From Gluconobacter frateurii (GTDB lineage: Bacteria > Pseudomonadota > Alphaproteobacteria > Acetobacterales > Acetobacteraceae): DNA of 64,000 bases. The translations under genes and the position numbers were made by a program. Numbering within the stretch: position 1 is the first letter of the stretch; every line of letters starts with the position of its first letter. The stretch lies in assembly GCF_002723955.1 (NCBI RefSeq), contig NZ_BEWN01000004.1, forward strand, positions 62,001 to 126,000, read 5' to 3'. Positions 38,054-47,915 of the stretch are shown here, in pieces. Under the pieces are notes generated by a model that made no database searches, was not told the origin of the DNA, and saw nothing but the letters and a program-made list of their open reading frames with translations.

Positions 38054-39316
38054 TTAGGCGAGAGCGGAAATGGCCATTCTCAAATCTGCGACAAATTTTA
38101 TGTATTCGCGTGTCTTCGCATTCTCATCCGGTAAACGAAGCAGATAAGAAGGATGGACCGTTACAAGACCAATGCTGTCATCGTCGAGTTTGAAGAGACG
38201 GGAACGTTCGCGAGAAACTGTAACAGGGCGGCCAAGGAGTGCGCTCGCTCCAGTCACGCCCAGCATGACTGTTACTCTAGGACGCAGAAGTCGACGTTCA
38301 GCTGAAATCCAGGGGGCACACGCATGCATTTCAGTTGTTCCGGGTTTCTGATGAATACGTCTGTTGCCTTTCTGAACAAACTTGAAGTGTTTGACGGCAT
38401 TACTGATCCACGCCTCGTGACGGTCTCCACCCGCCTCGCGAAGAGCTCTGTCGAAAAGCTTTCCCGCCGGCCCCACAAAAGGTCGTCCCTGAAGATCTTC
38501 CTGATCGCCAGGTTGTTCACCGACAAACAGAATGCTGGCGGTCTCAGACCCTTCACCAAAAACGGTGCACGTTGCGTGATGACAAAGATCGCAGAACGAA
38601 CAGTCAACAGCTAGAGAACGCAGGTGAGGGAGGGACTGTACCTCGCGAGTATTCTCTTCCGTCGGTGTAACGTGCACTGTACCCAGTTCATGCCAATAGG
38701 CATTGGCACGGGTTGCTGTGGCGGTTTGCAAAGCCTGATGGACCAGATCAGCGTGCGGAGCATCTGCATCTGTCATTGCTGGGCCTATGCGATAATCCTG
38801 ACCATTCCAGCAAAGTGTCCTGTGATCTGACAGAAGAATCCATGGCGCTGTTCGCAGTCTGCTGAGCGGACCAATTTGGCTATCAGTAAGCTGGGGAGGG
38901 CAGTCTGTTCTTATGATCTGCCAGTCCGCGATACGATTTTCCGGAAACGTGCTTCTAAGACGGAGAATTTGTGCGCGGACTTCCGCGGCAATCTGTTCAA
39001 AATCTTTAAGGTCGGTCGCGGATGGTTCTCCATATTTCTGAATATGCTCAAGGGAACGATAAAGCCGATCAAATCTGTCAGGAATTGCGGATGCAAACAC
39101 CGAGGATATTAACCGACCGAAAAAACGAGGTATTTTCAGTGGAGAAGAAGCATTCGGAAGAATACGTTCGCTTTGTGGGGCGTATAATGTCTCTGTTTCC
39201 TGTATGGACCAGTGAACAGCGCTGGCCTCAACCTGCCTGCTCAGGAAATCACGGCTCAGTGATCGCCATCCGAGGAAATCACTTGGAGAGCAGAGTTTGG
39301 CATTGAACGATTGCAT
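38054..39316 (-). CDS. UdgX-type uracil-DNA glycosylase with DUF4130 domain
   Basis: A 420-residue protein. The N-terminal ~220 residues are a DUF4130-like domain and the C-terminal part is a family-4/UdgX glycosylase: four Cys for an Fe-S cluster (CSFCDLC near 240), GEQPGDQEDLQGRPFVGPAG, then NRRIHQKP. The RxxIHQ-type His is the residue by which UdgX proteins form a covalent bond with the abasic site. The start ATG 39316 is preferred over GTG 39325. Function: removal or trapping of uracil in DNA. Confidence 0.9.
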   Translation of the reverse strand: MQSFNAKLCSPSDFLGWRSLSRDFLSRQVEASAVHWSIQETETLYAPQSERILPNASSPLKIPRFFGRLISSVFASAIPDRFDRLYRSLEHIQKYGEPSATDLKDFEQIAAEVRAQILRLRSTFPENRIADWQIIRTDCPPQLTDSQIGPLSRLRTAPWILLSDHRTLCWNGQDYRIGPAMTDADAPHADLVHQALQTATATRANAYWHELGTVHVTPTEENTREVQSLPHLRSLAVDCSFCDLCHHATCTVFGEGSETASILFVGEQPGDQEDLQGRPFVGPAGKLFDRALREAGGDRHEAWISNAVKHFKFVQKGNRRIHQKPGTTEMHACAPWISAERRLLRPRVTVMLGVTGASALLGRPVTVSRERSRLFKLDDDSIGLVTVHPSYLLRLPDENAKTREYIKFVADLRMAISALA

Positions 39317-39517
39317 AAGGCTCACGAAAGAACGTTGGGGAATTTCAAAAATGCTACAGTTATGATTACTTCTTTTTTAGGCTGCATATTCTAGAAATTT
39401 TGTTAAACTTGATTCGCTATCTGCATGGTATTGTGTTGTATATTCAACGTTCGTACAGGCAGAATGTTTTCGCGCCGTGAATGGCTAAAAATTATTCCGT
39501 AGGGAAGGTAAAGTATT

Positions 39518-39982
39518 ATGTCGGAGAACACATCCCACCCGGATCTGCTGGAGCTTACTGCGCAGATTGTTGCGGCACAGGTCTCCAAAGGAAGTGTGGA
39601 TGCGGAAACTCTTCCGGCATTGATTCGGCAGGTCTATGAAGCCCTCGCCAATGCTGGAGTTCCGCAGCAGGCGCCTGAACCAGAGCGTCCGCAGCCCGCT
39701 GTTCCCATCAAGCGCTCGGTGTTCCCGGACTATATTGTCTGCCTCGAAGACGGCAAGAAGCTGAAAATGCTCAAGCGTCATCTTCAGAGTGCTTACAACA
39801 TGACGCCGGAACAGTACCGTGAGCGTTGGGGTCTGCCGTCTGACTATCCGCTTGTTGCCCCTAACTATGCTCAGCGCCGCTCCGCTCTTGCGCGTGAAAT
39901 CGGTCTCGGCCGCAAGATCAGCGCGACGGGAGAGGGCAAGAAAGAAAGCCCGCGCGGCCGCCAGTCCAAGAAACAGGGCTGA
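39518..39982 (+). CDS. MucR/Ros family transcriptional regulator
   Basis: A 154-residue zinc-finger-type regulator. The hallmark is SVFPDYIVCLEDGKKLKMLK followed by HLQSAYNMTPEQYRERWGLP. In relatives the finger begins CLECG; here the fragment is CLEDGKK...RH, so one Cys is replaced, as in many alphaproteobacterial MucR paralogues. MucR proteins bind AT-rich DNA and control surface polysaccharides, motility and cell cycle genes. Confidence 0.9.
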   Translation: MSENTSHPDLLELTAQIVAAQVSKGSVDAETLPALIRQVYEALANAGVPQQAPEPERPQPAVPIKRSVFPDYIVCLEDGKKLKMLKRHLQSAYNMTPEQYRERWGLPSDYPLVAPNYAQRRSALAREIGLGRKISATGEGKKESPRGRQSKKQG

Positions 39983-40054
39983 AGATCTTGATTTCCCAGC
40001 ATAAGATCATGTGGGGAAATTGACATTGTCTGTCGGTCCGGAGACTACTGTTTC

Positions 40055-41008
40055 ATGAATTCTGAAGCAGATACCCTTCTCCGGACCCAGACTGAAAGAC
40101 GGCGGCTTCTCCGATGGAGAATTGCCGCCCTTTTTCTTTTTATCGCAGCCCTCGTTGTCGCTGTTGGTAAAGGCCACCCAGTCGCAGTTGATCTGGGAGG
40201 GCGGCCTCACATCGCGCGCCTCGTTATTCGAGGTGTCATCGGTAACGATGTCTCGCGTATTACTGCCGCCCTGAAAAAAGCCCAGAATTCTTCTTCCGTG
40301 ACTGGTCTTCTGGTTGTTGTAGACAGTCCAGGAGGTGGTGTGACGGGTGGCGAGCGCCTGCATGATGCGATCGAGCAGTTTGCTTCCAAAAAACCGGTCG
40401 TCGTCACAATGGGAGATATGGGAGCGTCAGCCGCCTATATGCTCTCTGTGCCCGCGCAGCATATTGTCGCACTCCCATCCACGCTCACGGGTTCAATCGG
40501 TGTGATCCTGCAGCGTCCGGATGTTTCGCCTCTGCTTGGACGGGTGGGAATCGATGTGGCGGCCATTACTTCGGGAGCCATGAAAGATCAGACAGATCCC
40601 ACAAGTCACCTGACCCCCGAAGGCAGGACAATGCTTCAGGGGCTGGTGAATGACCTTTTCGACCAGTTTGTTGGTATGGTTTCCAAGGGGCGGCATCTTC
40701 CGGAAGATAAGGTCCGTAGTCTTGCTGACGGCCGCGCGTATACAGGCCGGCAGGCTATCGGGCTTGGCCTCATAGACGAACTTGGCGATGAGGATGCCGC
40801 TCGGCTGTGGCTTCGCAAACAGTTGAAAATTGGCAATGCTCAATACCCTGTCATGCCGCTCCTGACAGAGACATCGCGACATTGGTATGATCTTCCGCAT
40901 CGGCGCGCCATTCTGGAGGGCGTGTTCGGGGCAGGCATAATGGAAAAAATGGATAGGCAGCTGGCTATCAGCAGCCTTGACGGGGCCGTTGCGATCTTGC
41001 AACCCTGA
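40055..41008 (+). CDS. sppA: Signal peptide peptidase SppA (short form)
   Basis: A 317-residue membrane-anchored serine protease of family S49 that degrades released signal peptides. There is one N-terminal membrane segment (22-38). The catalytic dyad is Ser125 (DMGASAAYM) and Lys177 (SGAMKDQTDP), with DSPGGGVTGGE upstream and TGSIGVI. Length fits the Bacillus/archaeal-type single-domain enzyme. It is followed by ihfB 37 bases downstream, an arrangement common in alphaproteobacteria. Confidence 0.93.
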   Translation: MNSEADTLLRTQTERRRLLRWRIAALFLFIAALVVAVGKGHPVAVDLGGRPHIARLVIRGVIGNDVSRITAALKKAQNSSSVTGLLVVVDSPGGGVTGGERLHDAIEQFASKKPVVVTMGDMGASAAYMLSVPAQHIVALPSTLTGSIGVILQRPDVSPLLGRVGIDVAAITSGAMKDQTDPTSHLTPEGRTMLQGLVNDLFDQFVGMVSKGRHLPEDKVRSLADGRAYTGRQAIGLGLIDELGDEDAARLWLRKQLKIGNAQYPVMPLLTETSRHWYDLPHRRAILEGVFGAGIMEKMDRQLAISSLDGAVAILQP

Positions 41009-41045
41009 AACCAGTTTCATGGGCGGAGGCAGATAGGCTGCAATC

Positions 41046-41351
41046 ATGACCAGATCGGAACTTATTGCCGAGCTTTCTGCACAATATCCCAACCTTCTGG
41101 CGCGGGATATTGAACGGATCGTTCATACGATTTTTGATGAAATTGGCGCTGCCCTTTCGCGTGGCGACCGGGTTGAGCTGAGAGGCTTTGGCGCGTTCAT
41201 TCCACGCCAGCGTGACGCTAGAACGGGGCGTAATCCCCGAACTGGCGACACAGTGTCTGTGGACGAGAAGAGCGTTCCTTTTTTTAAGGTCGGGAAGGAA
41301 TTGCGCGAGCGAGTCAATCATAGCGCAGTGCGTTCTGCGGGTGAGGACTAA
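41046..41351 (+). CDS. ihfB: Integration host factor subunit beta
   Basis: A 101-residue HU/IHF family protein beginning [17 protein letters not shown], with [20 protein letters not shown] in the DNA-binding arm. With IHF-alpha (58408) it forms the DNA-bending heterodimer. The order sppA-ihfB supports the beta assignment. Confidence 0.93.
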   Translation: MTRSELIAELSAQYPNLLARDIERIVHTIFDEIGAALSRGDRVELRGFGAFIPRQRDARTGRNPRTGDTVSVDEKSVPFFKVGKELRERVNHSAVRSAGED

Positions 41352-41474
41352 CGGGCTGCCGCGTTTCCAGAAGCAAGGCTGTGTTGTGCTGTCCTTGCAT
41401 CATTTCGTGAAGGAATGGTGGCAGGTACCCATTTGGAAGTCTGACACGCATTCAAATGAGGTATTCTCCTCAGC

Positions 41475-41801
41475 ATGTGGGGAGAAGCTTTCTTGCGCTC
41501 TGTATTGAACTCTTTCTGGCTGGTAGTCGGGATGGCTGCGTTGATGCAGCCCTGTCACGCTGCATCAACCGTGCCGAAGTCTGGACATACCGGTATCAGG
41601 CACGTAGCCCAGCAGCATATTTCTCAGAAAAGTTCAGGGGTACCTTGCTATAGATCGCAGGCAGGGCTGATCTTTTTGAAGGGGAGCCCAGGAAAAGGTC
41701 ATCTTGGCCATTCCAATAGCTTTGCGCCGATTGGAGAGGCTGTTTTTCGGTCCTCGGCGGATCAACATGCCTGCATCCTGGAGCACGGACGCCGCGGCTA
41801 A
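41475..41801 (+). CDS. Possible secreted small protein
   Basis: A 108-codon frame beginning MWGEAFLRSVLNSFWLVVGM and AALMQPCHAAS, which looks like a cleavable signal peptide (cut after CHA). The rest is Ser/Gly/His-rich and resembles nothing known. Weak support: frames on other phases overlap. Otherwise the 470 bases between ihfB and the LysR gene hold nothing recognised. Confidence 0.32.
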   Translation: MWGEAFLRSVLNSFWLVVGMAALMQPCHAASTVPKSGHTGIRHVAQQHISQKSSGVPCYRSQAGLIFLKGSPGKGHLGHSNSFAPIGEAVFRSSADQHACILEHGRRG

Positions 41802-41825
41802 GAACCACGACGTCTGTTAAGCGGA

Positions 41826-42722
41826 CTATTCCTGTCCTTTGAGACTGCTGATTTCAGTCAGCAGAAAGTCCCTGAACACGGCGATTCTTTTGGACGTACG
41901 GAGCTCTTCCGGATAGACAAAATAGGCTTCTACCAGAGGGACCGGCTGATCAGGCAGGACGCGCACCAGATTGGAATAGGATGCCGCAGTATAAAGTGGC
42001 AAAGACCCGATACCTGTTCCTGCTGAAATAGCATTTGCGACCGCGGCGATATTGTTGATAGCCAGACGGCTTCCACGATGGGCCAGCCCTTCGTGTCGCA
42101 AGAGATCAAGCATCCAGTTGACATTAGGCAGCGGAAGGTTGCGCCCCGCAAAGCCTATGATCTGATGTTCTGCCAGTTCCCGCAGATTGGTAGGCGTACC
42201 GTAACGCTCCAGATAGTCCGGGCTGGCATAGATAGGCATCGGGAAATTGGCGAGATGTCGCTGAACAAGATCAGGCTGCGTGGGCGGATGGAGTCGGATA
42301 GCCACATCGGCCTCACGCATTCCAAGATCCAGATCAGCATCTTCAAGAAGAAGCGTAACCTCGATATCAGGATGCATTTCCAGAAAGCGATGCAGTCGCG
42401 GAGACAGCCAGGAGAGGCCGAACCCGGTCGTGGTCGTAATCTTGATCTTTCCAGCCGCACGCTCCTTGCTCTCGCTAAGAAAAGCCTGCGTCAGAGCCAG
42501 CTTCGAGAAAACTTCCCGTACGGTCCGGTTCAGGACTTCACCCTGTTCCGTCAGAATAAGGCCCCGGGCATGCCGATGAAACAGCGGTACCCGTAACACT
42601 TCTTCCAGTGCGGAAATCTGCCGCGAGACGGCAGACTGACTGAGATTCAGTCTGTCGCCCGCATGGGTGAAGGATCCGGCTTCAGCGACTGCGTGGAAAA
42701 TACGCAGCTTGTCCCAGTCCAT
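41826..42722 (-). CDS. LysR family transcriptional regulator
   Basis: A 298-residue regulator starting MDWDKLRIFHAVAEAGSFTH (winged HTH with LSQSAVSRQISALEE) followed by a periplasmic-binding-like effector domain. The start at 42722 is preceded by GGAGA. Upstream in-frame codons to 42773 lack conserved sequence. Downstream of trxB in the same direction with about 117 bases between. The target genes are unknown. Confidence 0.9.
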   Translation of the reverse strand: MDWDKLRIFHAVAEAGSFTHAGDRLNLSQSAVSRQISALEEVLRVPLFHRHARGLILTEQGEVLNRTVREVFSKLALTQAFLSESKERAAGKIKITTTTGFGLSWLSPRLHRFLEMHPDIEVTLLLEDADLDLGMREADVAIRLHPPTQPDLVQRHLANFPMPIYASPDYLERYGTPTNLRELAEHQIIGFAGRNLPLPNVNWMLDLLRHEGLAHRGSRLAINNIAAVANAISAGTGIGSLPLYTAASYSNLVRVLPDQPVPLVEAYFVYPEELRTSKRIAVFRDFLLTEISSLKGQE

Positions 42723-42839
42723 GTGGTGGTCTCCCCGATCGCTGGCGCGTCGGTCTTCGTCCTTCTTGCCCATGTCACCTGGCGTTATTTCTGCGGTGTG
42801 TCGTTGAAGGGACGAAACTGTCTTAACCTGAGGCGAGGG

Positions 42840-43814
42840 TCAAGTTTTTGTCATAGCAGGTATGCCAGAAAGATATCGTTCCGCCTCAAGAGCTGCCATG
42901 CAGCCGGTGCCAGCGGCGGTGACTGCCTGTCTGTAAATGCGATCCTGGATATCACCGGCAGCGAAAACACCCTCAACAGAAGTACCGGTTCCTCCCGCCT
43001 CTGTCAGGATATAGCCATCTTCATCACAACGCACTTCGTGGCGGAATGGCCCCGTATTCGGACTATGGCCAATGGCAACAAAGACCCCATCAACCGCCAG
43101 AGTAGTGGTCTCACCTGTCTGGGTGTTCCTGAGCTTTACGCCGCAAACGACTTCCGGAGTGCCAGCTCCCAAAACTTCTTCAACTGCCTGGTTCCAGTGA
43201 AGTTCAATCTTCGGATTCGCGAAAAGGCGTTCCTGCAAAATCCGCTCTGCCCTCAGCCCATCGCGACGATGAATGAGATGAACCTTGTCAGCATGATGGG
43301 TGAGGTACAGGGCTTCTTCGACAGCAGTATTGCCACCACCAACCACGGCAACGGTTTTGCCCCGGTAGAAGAAACCGTCACAGGTCGCGCATGCGGAAAC
43401 ACCACCAGCCTGAAGACGTTTTTCCGACTCGAGGCCCAGCCACTTGGCCTGTGCCCCCGTTGCGATCACGACAGTGCGGGCATGATACTCGTCCCCGGAA
43501 TCGCCTTTGAGACGAAAATAACCGTCCGTGGCCGGTCCGTTTCTGAGGTCTGCTTCCGTAATGAGATCGTAAATCAGACGGGTGCCAACATGCTCTGCCT
43601 GTTCCCGCATCTGCTCCATGAGCCACGGCCCCTGAACCGGAGCGGCAAAGCCGGGGAAGTTCTCCACATCTGTTGTGATCGTCAACTGACCACCTGGCTG
43701 GAGCCCTGTGACGAGAATCGGTTTCAGGCTGGCGCGTGCGGCGTAAATGGCGGCAGTGTAACCGGCAGGGCCCGCGCCTACGACCAGAAGGTCCGTATGA
43801 TGGATTTCAGGCAT
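42840..43814 (-). CDS. trxB: Thioredoxin reductase
   Basis: FAD/NADPH enzyme reducing thioredoxin. The 324-residue product has FAD motif [18 protein letters not shown], redox pair C142ATC145DG, NADPH motif [15 protein letters not shown] and C-terminal [10 protein letters not shown]. It is divergent from an lrp-like gene with about 100 bases between, the same trxB/lrp arrangement seen in E. coli. Confidence 0.96.
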   Translation of the reverse strand: MPEIHHTDLLVVGAGPAGYTAAIYAARASLKPILVTGLQPGGQLTITTDVENFPGFAAPVQGPWLMEQMREQAEHVGTRLIYDLITEADLRNGPATDGYFRLKGDSGDEYHARTVVIATGAQAKWLGLESEKRLQAGGVSACATCDGFFYRGKTVAVVGGGNTAVEEALYLTHHADKVHLIHRRDGLRAERILQERLFANPKIELHWNQAVEEVLGAGTPEVVCGVKLRNTQTGETTTLAVDGVFVAIGHSPNTGPFRHEVRCDEDGYILTEAGGTGTSVEGVFAAGDIQDRIYRQAVTAAGTGCMAALEAERYLSGIPAMTKT

Positions 43815-43912
43815 GATTGATCCTCGTCCGTGTTTTGACCCCTCATATAAAGGTTTCGGACGCATGTGCCATCTTTGCGGAAGACGCCTCCTGCCATATA
43901 CGTCAGATTCAA

Positions 43913-44395
43913 ATGAACGCTTCTCTCTCTCCTATCCCCGTTGAACTGGATGCCATTGACCGGCAGATTATCGCCGAGCTTCAGGCAGACGGCCGTATGA
44001 CCAATGTGGAGCTGGCCAGACGGGCTGGCATTTCTGCGCCTCCCTGTCTGAGGCGTGTCAGGCGCCTTGAAGAGCTGGGAATCATCAAGGGCTACCATGC
44101 CGAAGTTGATGCGCCTCTTTTGGGGTGGTCGCTGAATTTTTACGCGCTGATCGGGCTGGATAGTCAGAAAGGAAGTGTTCTCGAGGCTTTCGAGGCGCAG
44201 GTCGGGGCTTGGCCCGAAACACGGGAATGTCACATGATCCGCGGCGGAGGGGACTTTCTGGTCCGTCTTGTCGCCCGTGACGCCGCCCACCAGAACATTC
44301 TTACCCGTCGCCTGACGGATAGCGTTCACGTCGTTCGCGTCCAGACGCTTCAGACCATTCATACCAGCCGGGATCTTGCCGGGGTTCCCATCTGA
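43913..44395 (+). CDS. Lrp/AsnC family transcriptional regulator
   Basis: A 160-residue protein: N-terminal HTH ([35 protein letters not shown]) and a C-terminal RAM effector domain. Divergent from trxB. The stop overlaps the next gene's start (TGATG), coupling it to the glycosyltransferase gene. It is probably a leucine-responsive-type global or local regulator. Confidence 0.93.
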   Translation: MNASLSPIPVELDAIDRQIIAELQADGRMTNVELARRAGISAPPCLRRVRRLEELGIIKGYHAEVDAPLLGWSLNFYALIGLDSQKGSVLEAFEAQVGAWPETRECHMIRGGGDFLVRLVARDAAHQNILTRRLTDSVHVVRVQTLQTIHTSRDLAGVPI

Positions 44396-45510
44396 TGGCT
44401 CTGGGATCTGAAAGAACAGATCTCCTCTTGCCCGCACGGTTGAGCGTCATTGTTCCCTGCTACAACGAAGCGGAAAATGTGGCTCCCATGGTCGCGGCTC
44501 TCAGCCGGGTCCTTGCAGGTGAATACTGGGAAGTCATTTTCGTTGATGACAATTCCCCTGATGGCACTTCAGCCCGTGTTTCCGCCATTGCCGCTCACGA
44601 CCCTCGCGTCCGGGTAGTGCGGCGTGTCGGCCGTCGAGGACTTTCCTCTGCCGTCATCGAAGGGTTCCTCTCGTCCAGCGCGACGTATGTGGCGGTCATG
44701 GATGGAGACCTCCAGCACGACGAAGCCGTTCTTCCGAAAATGATTGCTGCTCTTGATGCCGGATCACAGGTCGTCGTCGGTAGCCGGCATGTGGAAGGCG
44801 GCGACAATTCTGGCCTTGCCGGACATTGGCGTCACATGCTGTCGGATACCGGTATCCGAGCCGCTCAGGCGGTTCTGCCTCATCCCCTGACAGATCCCAT
44901 GAGTGGCTTCTTTGCGATGAGACGGGATCTCTTTATCGCGACCCTTCCAAAACTGTCTGGCACCGGCTTCAAGATCCTGCTGGACGTTGTCATGTCCGCG
45001 CCTAAAGACACGACAATCACCGAAGTGCCGTTTGTTTTTCGGCCGAGGGTTGCTGGGGAAAGCAAGCTGGACGTTGTCGTGCTGCTTCAGTTTGCGACAA
45101 TGCTGCTCGACAAACTCACGCATGGCTGGCTGCCGACCCGCTTTTTGGCGTTTGCGCTGGTTGGTCTTGTCGGCGTCGTAGTGAATGTTGTGGTCATGCA
45201 ACTGGCACGCATGGCGGGAATGGATTTCTCCCAGTCCCAGCTTGTTGGTACGGCTGTCGCTATTCTGACCAACTTCCTCCTCAACAATCGTCTGACCTAT
45301 CATGACCGCCGCCTCAAGGGCGCCCGGATGTGGCGGGGTTTTGCACTCTTTGCTGTTGTCTGTTCAGTTGGTGTTTTCGCCAATATCGGCGTCGCCCGAA
45401 TGGTTCTGCATGATGTGGGCCATGGCCATTGGGACCGTGCATCTGCGGCCGGAGCCGTCATTGGGGTAGTCTGGAACTACGCGGTGTCATCAACGCTGAT
45501 CTGGCGCTGA
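44395..45510 (+). CDS. Polyprenyl-phosphate glycosyltransferase (GT2) fused to GtrA-like domain
   Basis: A 371-residue protein. The N-terminal GT2 domain (LSVIVPCYNEAENVAPMV; VDDNSPDGT; VMDGDLQHD) is of dolichol-phosphate-mannose synthase type. The C-terminal GtrA-like domain has four membrane helices with the LLNNRLTYHDRRLKG motif. It probably makes a polyprenyl-phosphate sugar and flips it for the following glycosyltransferase. Starts in the stop of the Lrp gene. Confidence 0.92.
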   Translation: MALGSERTDLLLPARLSVIVPCYNEAENVAPMVAALSRVLAGEYWEVIFVDDNSPDGTSARVSAIAAHDPRVRVVRRVGRRGLSSAVIEGFLSSSATYVAVMDGDLQHDEAVLPKMIAALDAGSQVVVGSRHVEGGDNSGLAGHWRHMLSDTGIRAAQAVLPHPLTDPMSGFFAMRRDLFIATLPKLSGTGFKILLDVVMSAPKDTTITEVPFVFRPRVAGESKLDVVVLLQFATMLLDKLTHGWLPTRFLAFALVGLVGVVVNVVVMQLARMAGMDFSQSQLVGTAVAILTNFLLNNRLTYHDRRLKGARMWRGFALFAVVCSVGVFANIGVARMVLHDVGHGHWDRASAAGAVIGVVWNYAVSSTLIWR

Positions 45511-45511
45511 G

Positions 45512-46909
45512 ATGCCGGCCATTACGGTTCGAAAGCGGGAAATGTTCTGGGCATTTCTCGCTGTTCTCACAGCTGTGCGGCTCACGCTGGCTGCCATTCT
45601 CCCCCTGACACCGGATGAGGCCTATTATTGGGTCTGGTCTCGCCATTTACAGATGGGGTATTTCGACCATCCGTTCATGGTTGCTCTCTGGATCCGGATC
45701 GGAACCTGGATTGCGGGAGACACACCTCTCGGGGTGCGTTTTCTAGGGCCTGTCTCTGTTTTGCCAGGAAGCTGGGCGTTATTCCATGCCGCCCGATCGC
45801 TGCTTCCCTCCCGCCCATGGCCGCTGTCTGGTTTTCAGGCTGTTCTTCTTTTGAACGCTACCCTGATGCTGGGTCTGGGGGCGGCTACCATGACGCCCGA
45901 TACGCCTCTGGTATTTTTTGTCTCGCTGGCTCTGTACGCCATCGGCAAAGCGGTCAGTCTCCCTGCCAACAGGGCACTCGGATGGTGGTTGCTCGCCGGC
46001 ATACTGCTGGGGCTGGCGTTTGATTCGAAATATACGGCCGTTCTGATCGGTCTTGGGCTTGGCGGCGCAGTCGTTTTCTCCCCTGCATGGAGGAAACAAC
46101 CGGGTCCATGGCTAGCCATTCCAGTTCTGTTAGCCGCGACATCGCCCGTTCTGTACTGGAACGCGACCCACCATTGGGCAAGCCTGCTCAAACAGGGAGG
46201 ACGTGCAGGGGACTGGCATCCTGCACGGGCAATCCAGTTTCTATCAGAACTCCTGGGTGGACAGATTGGCCTCGCCACGCCCCTGATCTTCGGTCTGTTC
46301 GCGATCGGCCTATGGACCTGTTGTAAGCGCAACAGGCTTCTTGGGTGGCTAGGGGCTCTTCCGCTGGCTGTGTTCATTTTTCACGCCTTCGGAGACCGAG
46401 TTCAGGCAAACTGGCCCGCGGTCGTGTATCCCGTCCTCGCTTTGGCGGCGGTAGAGGCGGGGCGACGTGTTCGCTGGGCTGTGACCAGCGGTTTTGTTTT
46501 GACGGCACTCGTCTGCATGCAGGCTGCGTTTGCACCTGTGCCGCTGCCGCCTTCAAAGGATCCTGTTGAGCGTCAGACCGCTGGATGGCCAGAGTTCAGC
46601 CAGAAACTGGGCGCGCAGGCTGTGGCCCAAGGAGCTACAGTCTTCATGGCGGAAGATTACGGCCTCGCGTCGCAGTTGGCTTTCAATCAGGCTCATTTGG
46701 ATGTGCTGGGAACAGACCGTCGATGGACCCTGTTTCGCCTTCCTGTTGTGCAGGCTGGCAAAGGGCTTCGGGTCGAGGAAATACACCATATCCCGGAGCC
46801 GCTACCTGCAGATGTTCTATGCCGTGAAAGTCATGGGCATATGGTGCGCTGCTATCGCATGACAGTGGTGGAAAACCCGCTTGGCGTGCAGTTGCCACGT
46901 CACTCTTAA
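45512..46909 (+). CDS. ArnT/PMT-like lipid-linked sugar glycosyltransferase
   Basis: A 465-residue polytopic membrane protein of the GT39/GT83 type with the acidic motif PLTPDEAYYWVWSRHL in the first periplasmic loop, followed by GYFDHP. It starts one base after the preceding GT2-GtrA gene. The pair is a donor synthase plus a transferase and probably modifies lipid A, another lipid or protein in the periplasm. Acceptor and sugar cannot be read from sequence. Confidence 0.9.
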   Translation: MPAITVRKREMFWAFLAVLTAVRLTLAAILPLTPDEAYYWVWSRHLQMGYFDHPFMVALWIRIGTWIAGDTPLGVRFLGPVSVLPGSWALFHAARSLLPSRPWPLSGFQAVLLLNATLMLGLGAATMTPDTPLVFFVSLALYAIGKAVSLPANRALGWWLLAGILLGLAFDSKYTAVLIGLGLGGAVVFSPAWRKQPGPWLAIPVLLAATSPVLYWNATHHWASLLKQGGRAGDWHPARAIQFLSELLGGQIGLATPLIFGLFAIGLWTCCKRNRLLGWLGALPLAVFIFHAFGDRVQANWPAVVYPVLALAAVEAGRRVRWAVTSGFVLTALVCMQAAFAPVPLPPSKDPVERQTAGWPEFSQKLGAQAVAQGATVFMAEDYGLASQLAFNQAHLDVLGTDRRWTLFRLPVVQAGKGLRVEEIHHIPEPLPADVLCRESHGHMVRCYRMTVVENPLGVQLPRHS

Positions 46910-46959
46910 AGCTCTCCTTAACCTTTGACTGCCATACTTGAGGTCTCTCAGGAGGTGGA

Positions 46960-47889
46960 ATGTCGAAAGCAGGTGGCAAGGACGAGCGCAAGATCATTAT
47001 CAAGCGCTTTGAAGTGGTGGAGGGCGGCCATCACGGTGGAAGCTGGAAGATTGCTTACGCCGATTTTGTAACAGCCATGATGGCGTTCTTTCTCGTGATG
47101 TGGCTCATCAACGCCACGACGGAAGAGCAGCGCAGAGGCATTGCAAATTTCTTCAACCCCATGGCGATCCAGCAGGATATTCCGCCTCCGGCTGAGAACG
47201 TGATTCATCTGGTTCCAGATCCAGTAGCCTCATCCCAGAAACCCGCTGCCATTCATCCTGGAGATCCGGCGGGCGCACATCCGGATAACGGGGAACCAGG
47301 CCAAAATCACCTTCTGAATAGGGATGCCGGAGATCGCAGCACTCAGATCGTCGTCCTCCATGACCGGCAGGTTCAACCCGGTGTGCCCCCGGCAAATCCA
47401 AATGGGCAAGAGGCTCAGCAGGGCGAACTGCGTCGTGCTGCAACGGAAATCAACAAGGCGCTTGATGCTTCACCCCAACTGGCAGATGTGCGTTCTCAGG
47501 TCTCGGTCAGCATGGGAGATGACGGACTGCATGTGGAAATTGCGGATTCCGATCATCAGCCCATGTTCGCACTCGGTTCCGCTACCCCGACACGGCATGC
47601 ATCCGATCTGCTGAAACTGATTGCGCCCTATCTGGAAAAGCTTCCAGGGCGCCTGTCCGTCAGCGGCTATACGGACGCAGCCCCTTATCGTCCTGGCCTT
47701 CCGGGGAACTGGAGCCTGTCCAGTGACCGGGCTGTGACTGCACGCGATATTCTTGTGCGCAGCGGCTTCCCTGACAGAAGGCTGAAAGCGGTCACAGGAT
47801 ACGCTGACCGGAACCTCTTTGACCCCGCCAATCCTCTCAGCGCCCGGAACAGACGCGTCGTTCTCGTCCTTTCCCCGGATCAGCCGTAA
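46960..47889 (+). CDS. motB: Flagellar motor stator protein MotB
   Basis: A 309-residue protein with one membrane helix containing the proton-conducting Asp35 (WKIAYADFVTAMMAFFLVMW), a Pro/Gln-rich plug/linker, and a C-terminal OmpA-like peptidoglycan-binding domain (LSVSGYTDAAPY; LSARNRRVVLVLS). It is upstream of motA, the reverse of the enteric order. Confidence 0.95.
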   Translation: MSKAGGKDERKIIIKRFEVVEGGHHGGSWKIAYADFVTAMMAFFLVMWLINATTEEQRRGIANFFNPMAIQQDIPPPAENVIHLVPDPVASSQKPAAIHPGDPAGAHPDNGEPGQNHLLNRDAGDRSTQIVVLHDRQVQPGVPPANPNGQEAQQGELRRAATEINKALDASPQLADVRSQVSVSMGDDGLHVEIADSDHQPMFALGSATPTRHASDLLKLIAPYLEKLPGRLSVSGYTDAAPYRPGLPGNWSLSSDRAVTARDILVRSGFPDRRLKAVTGYADRNLFDPANPLSARNRRVVLVLSPDQP

Positions 47890-47915
47890 TCCTTCGCCAG
47901 TCAGGAAAAATCTGA

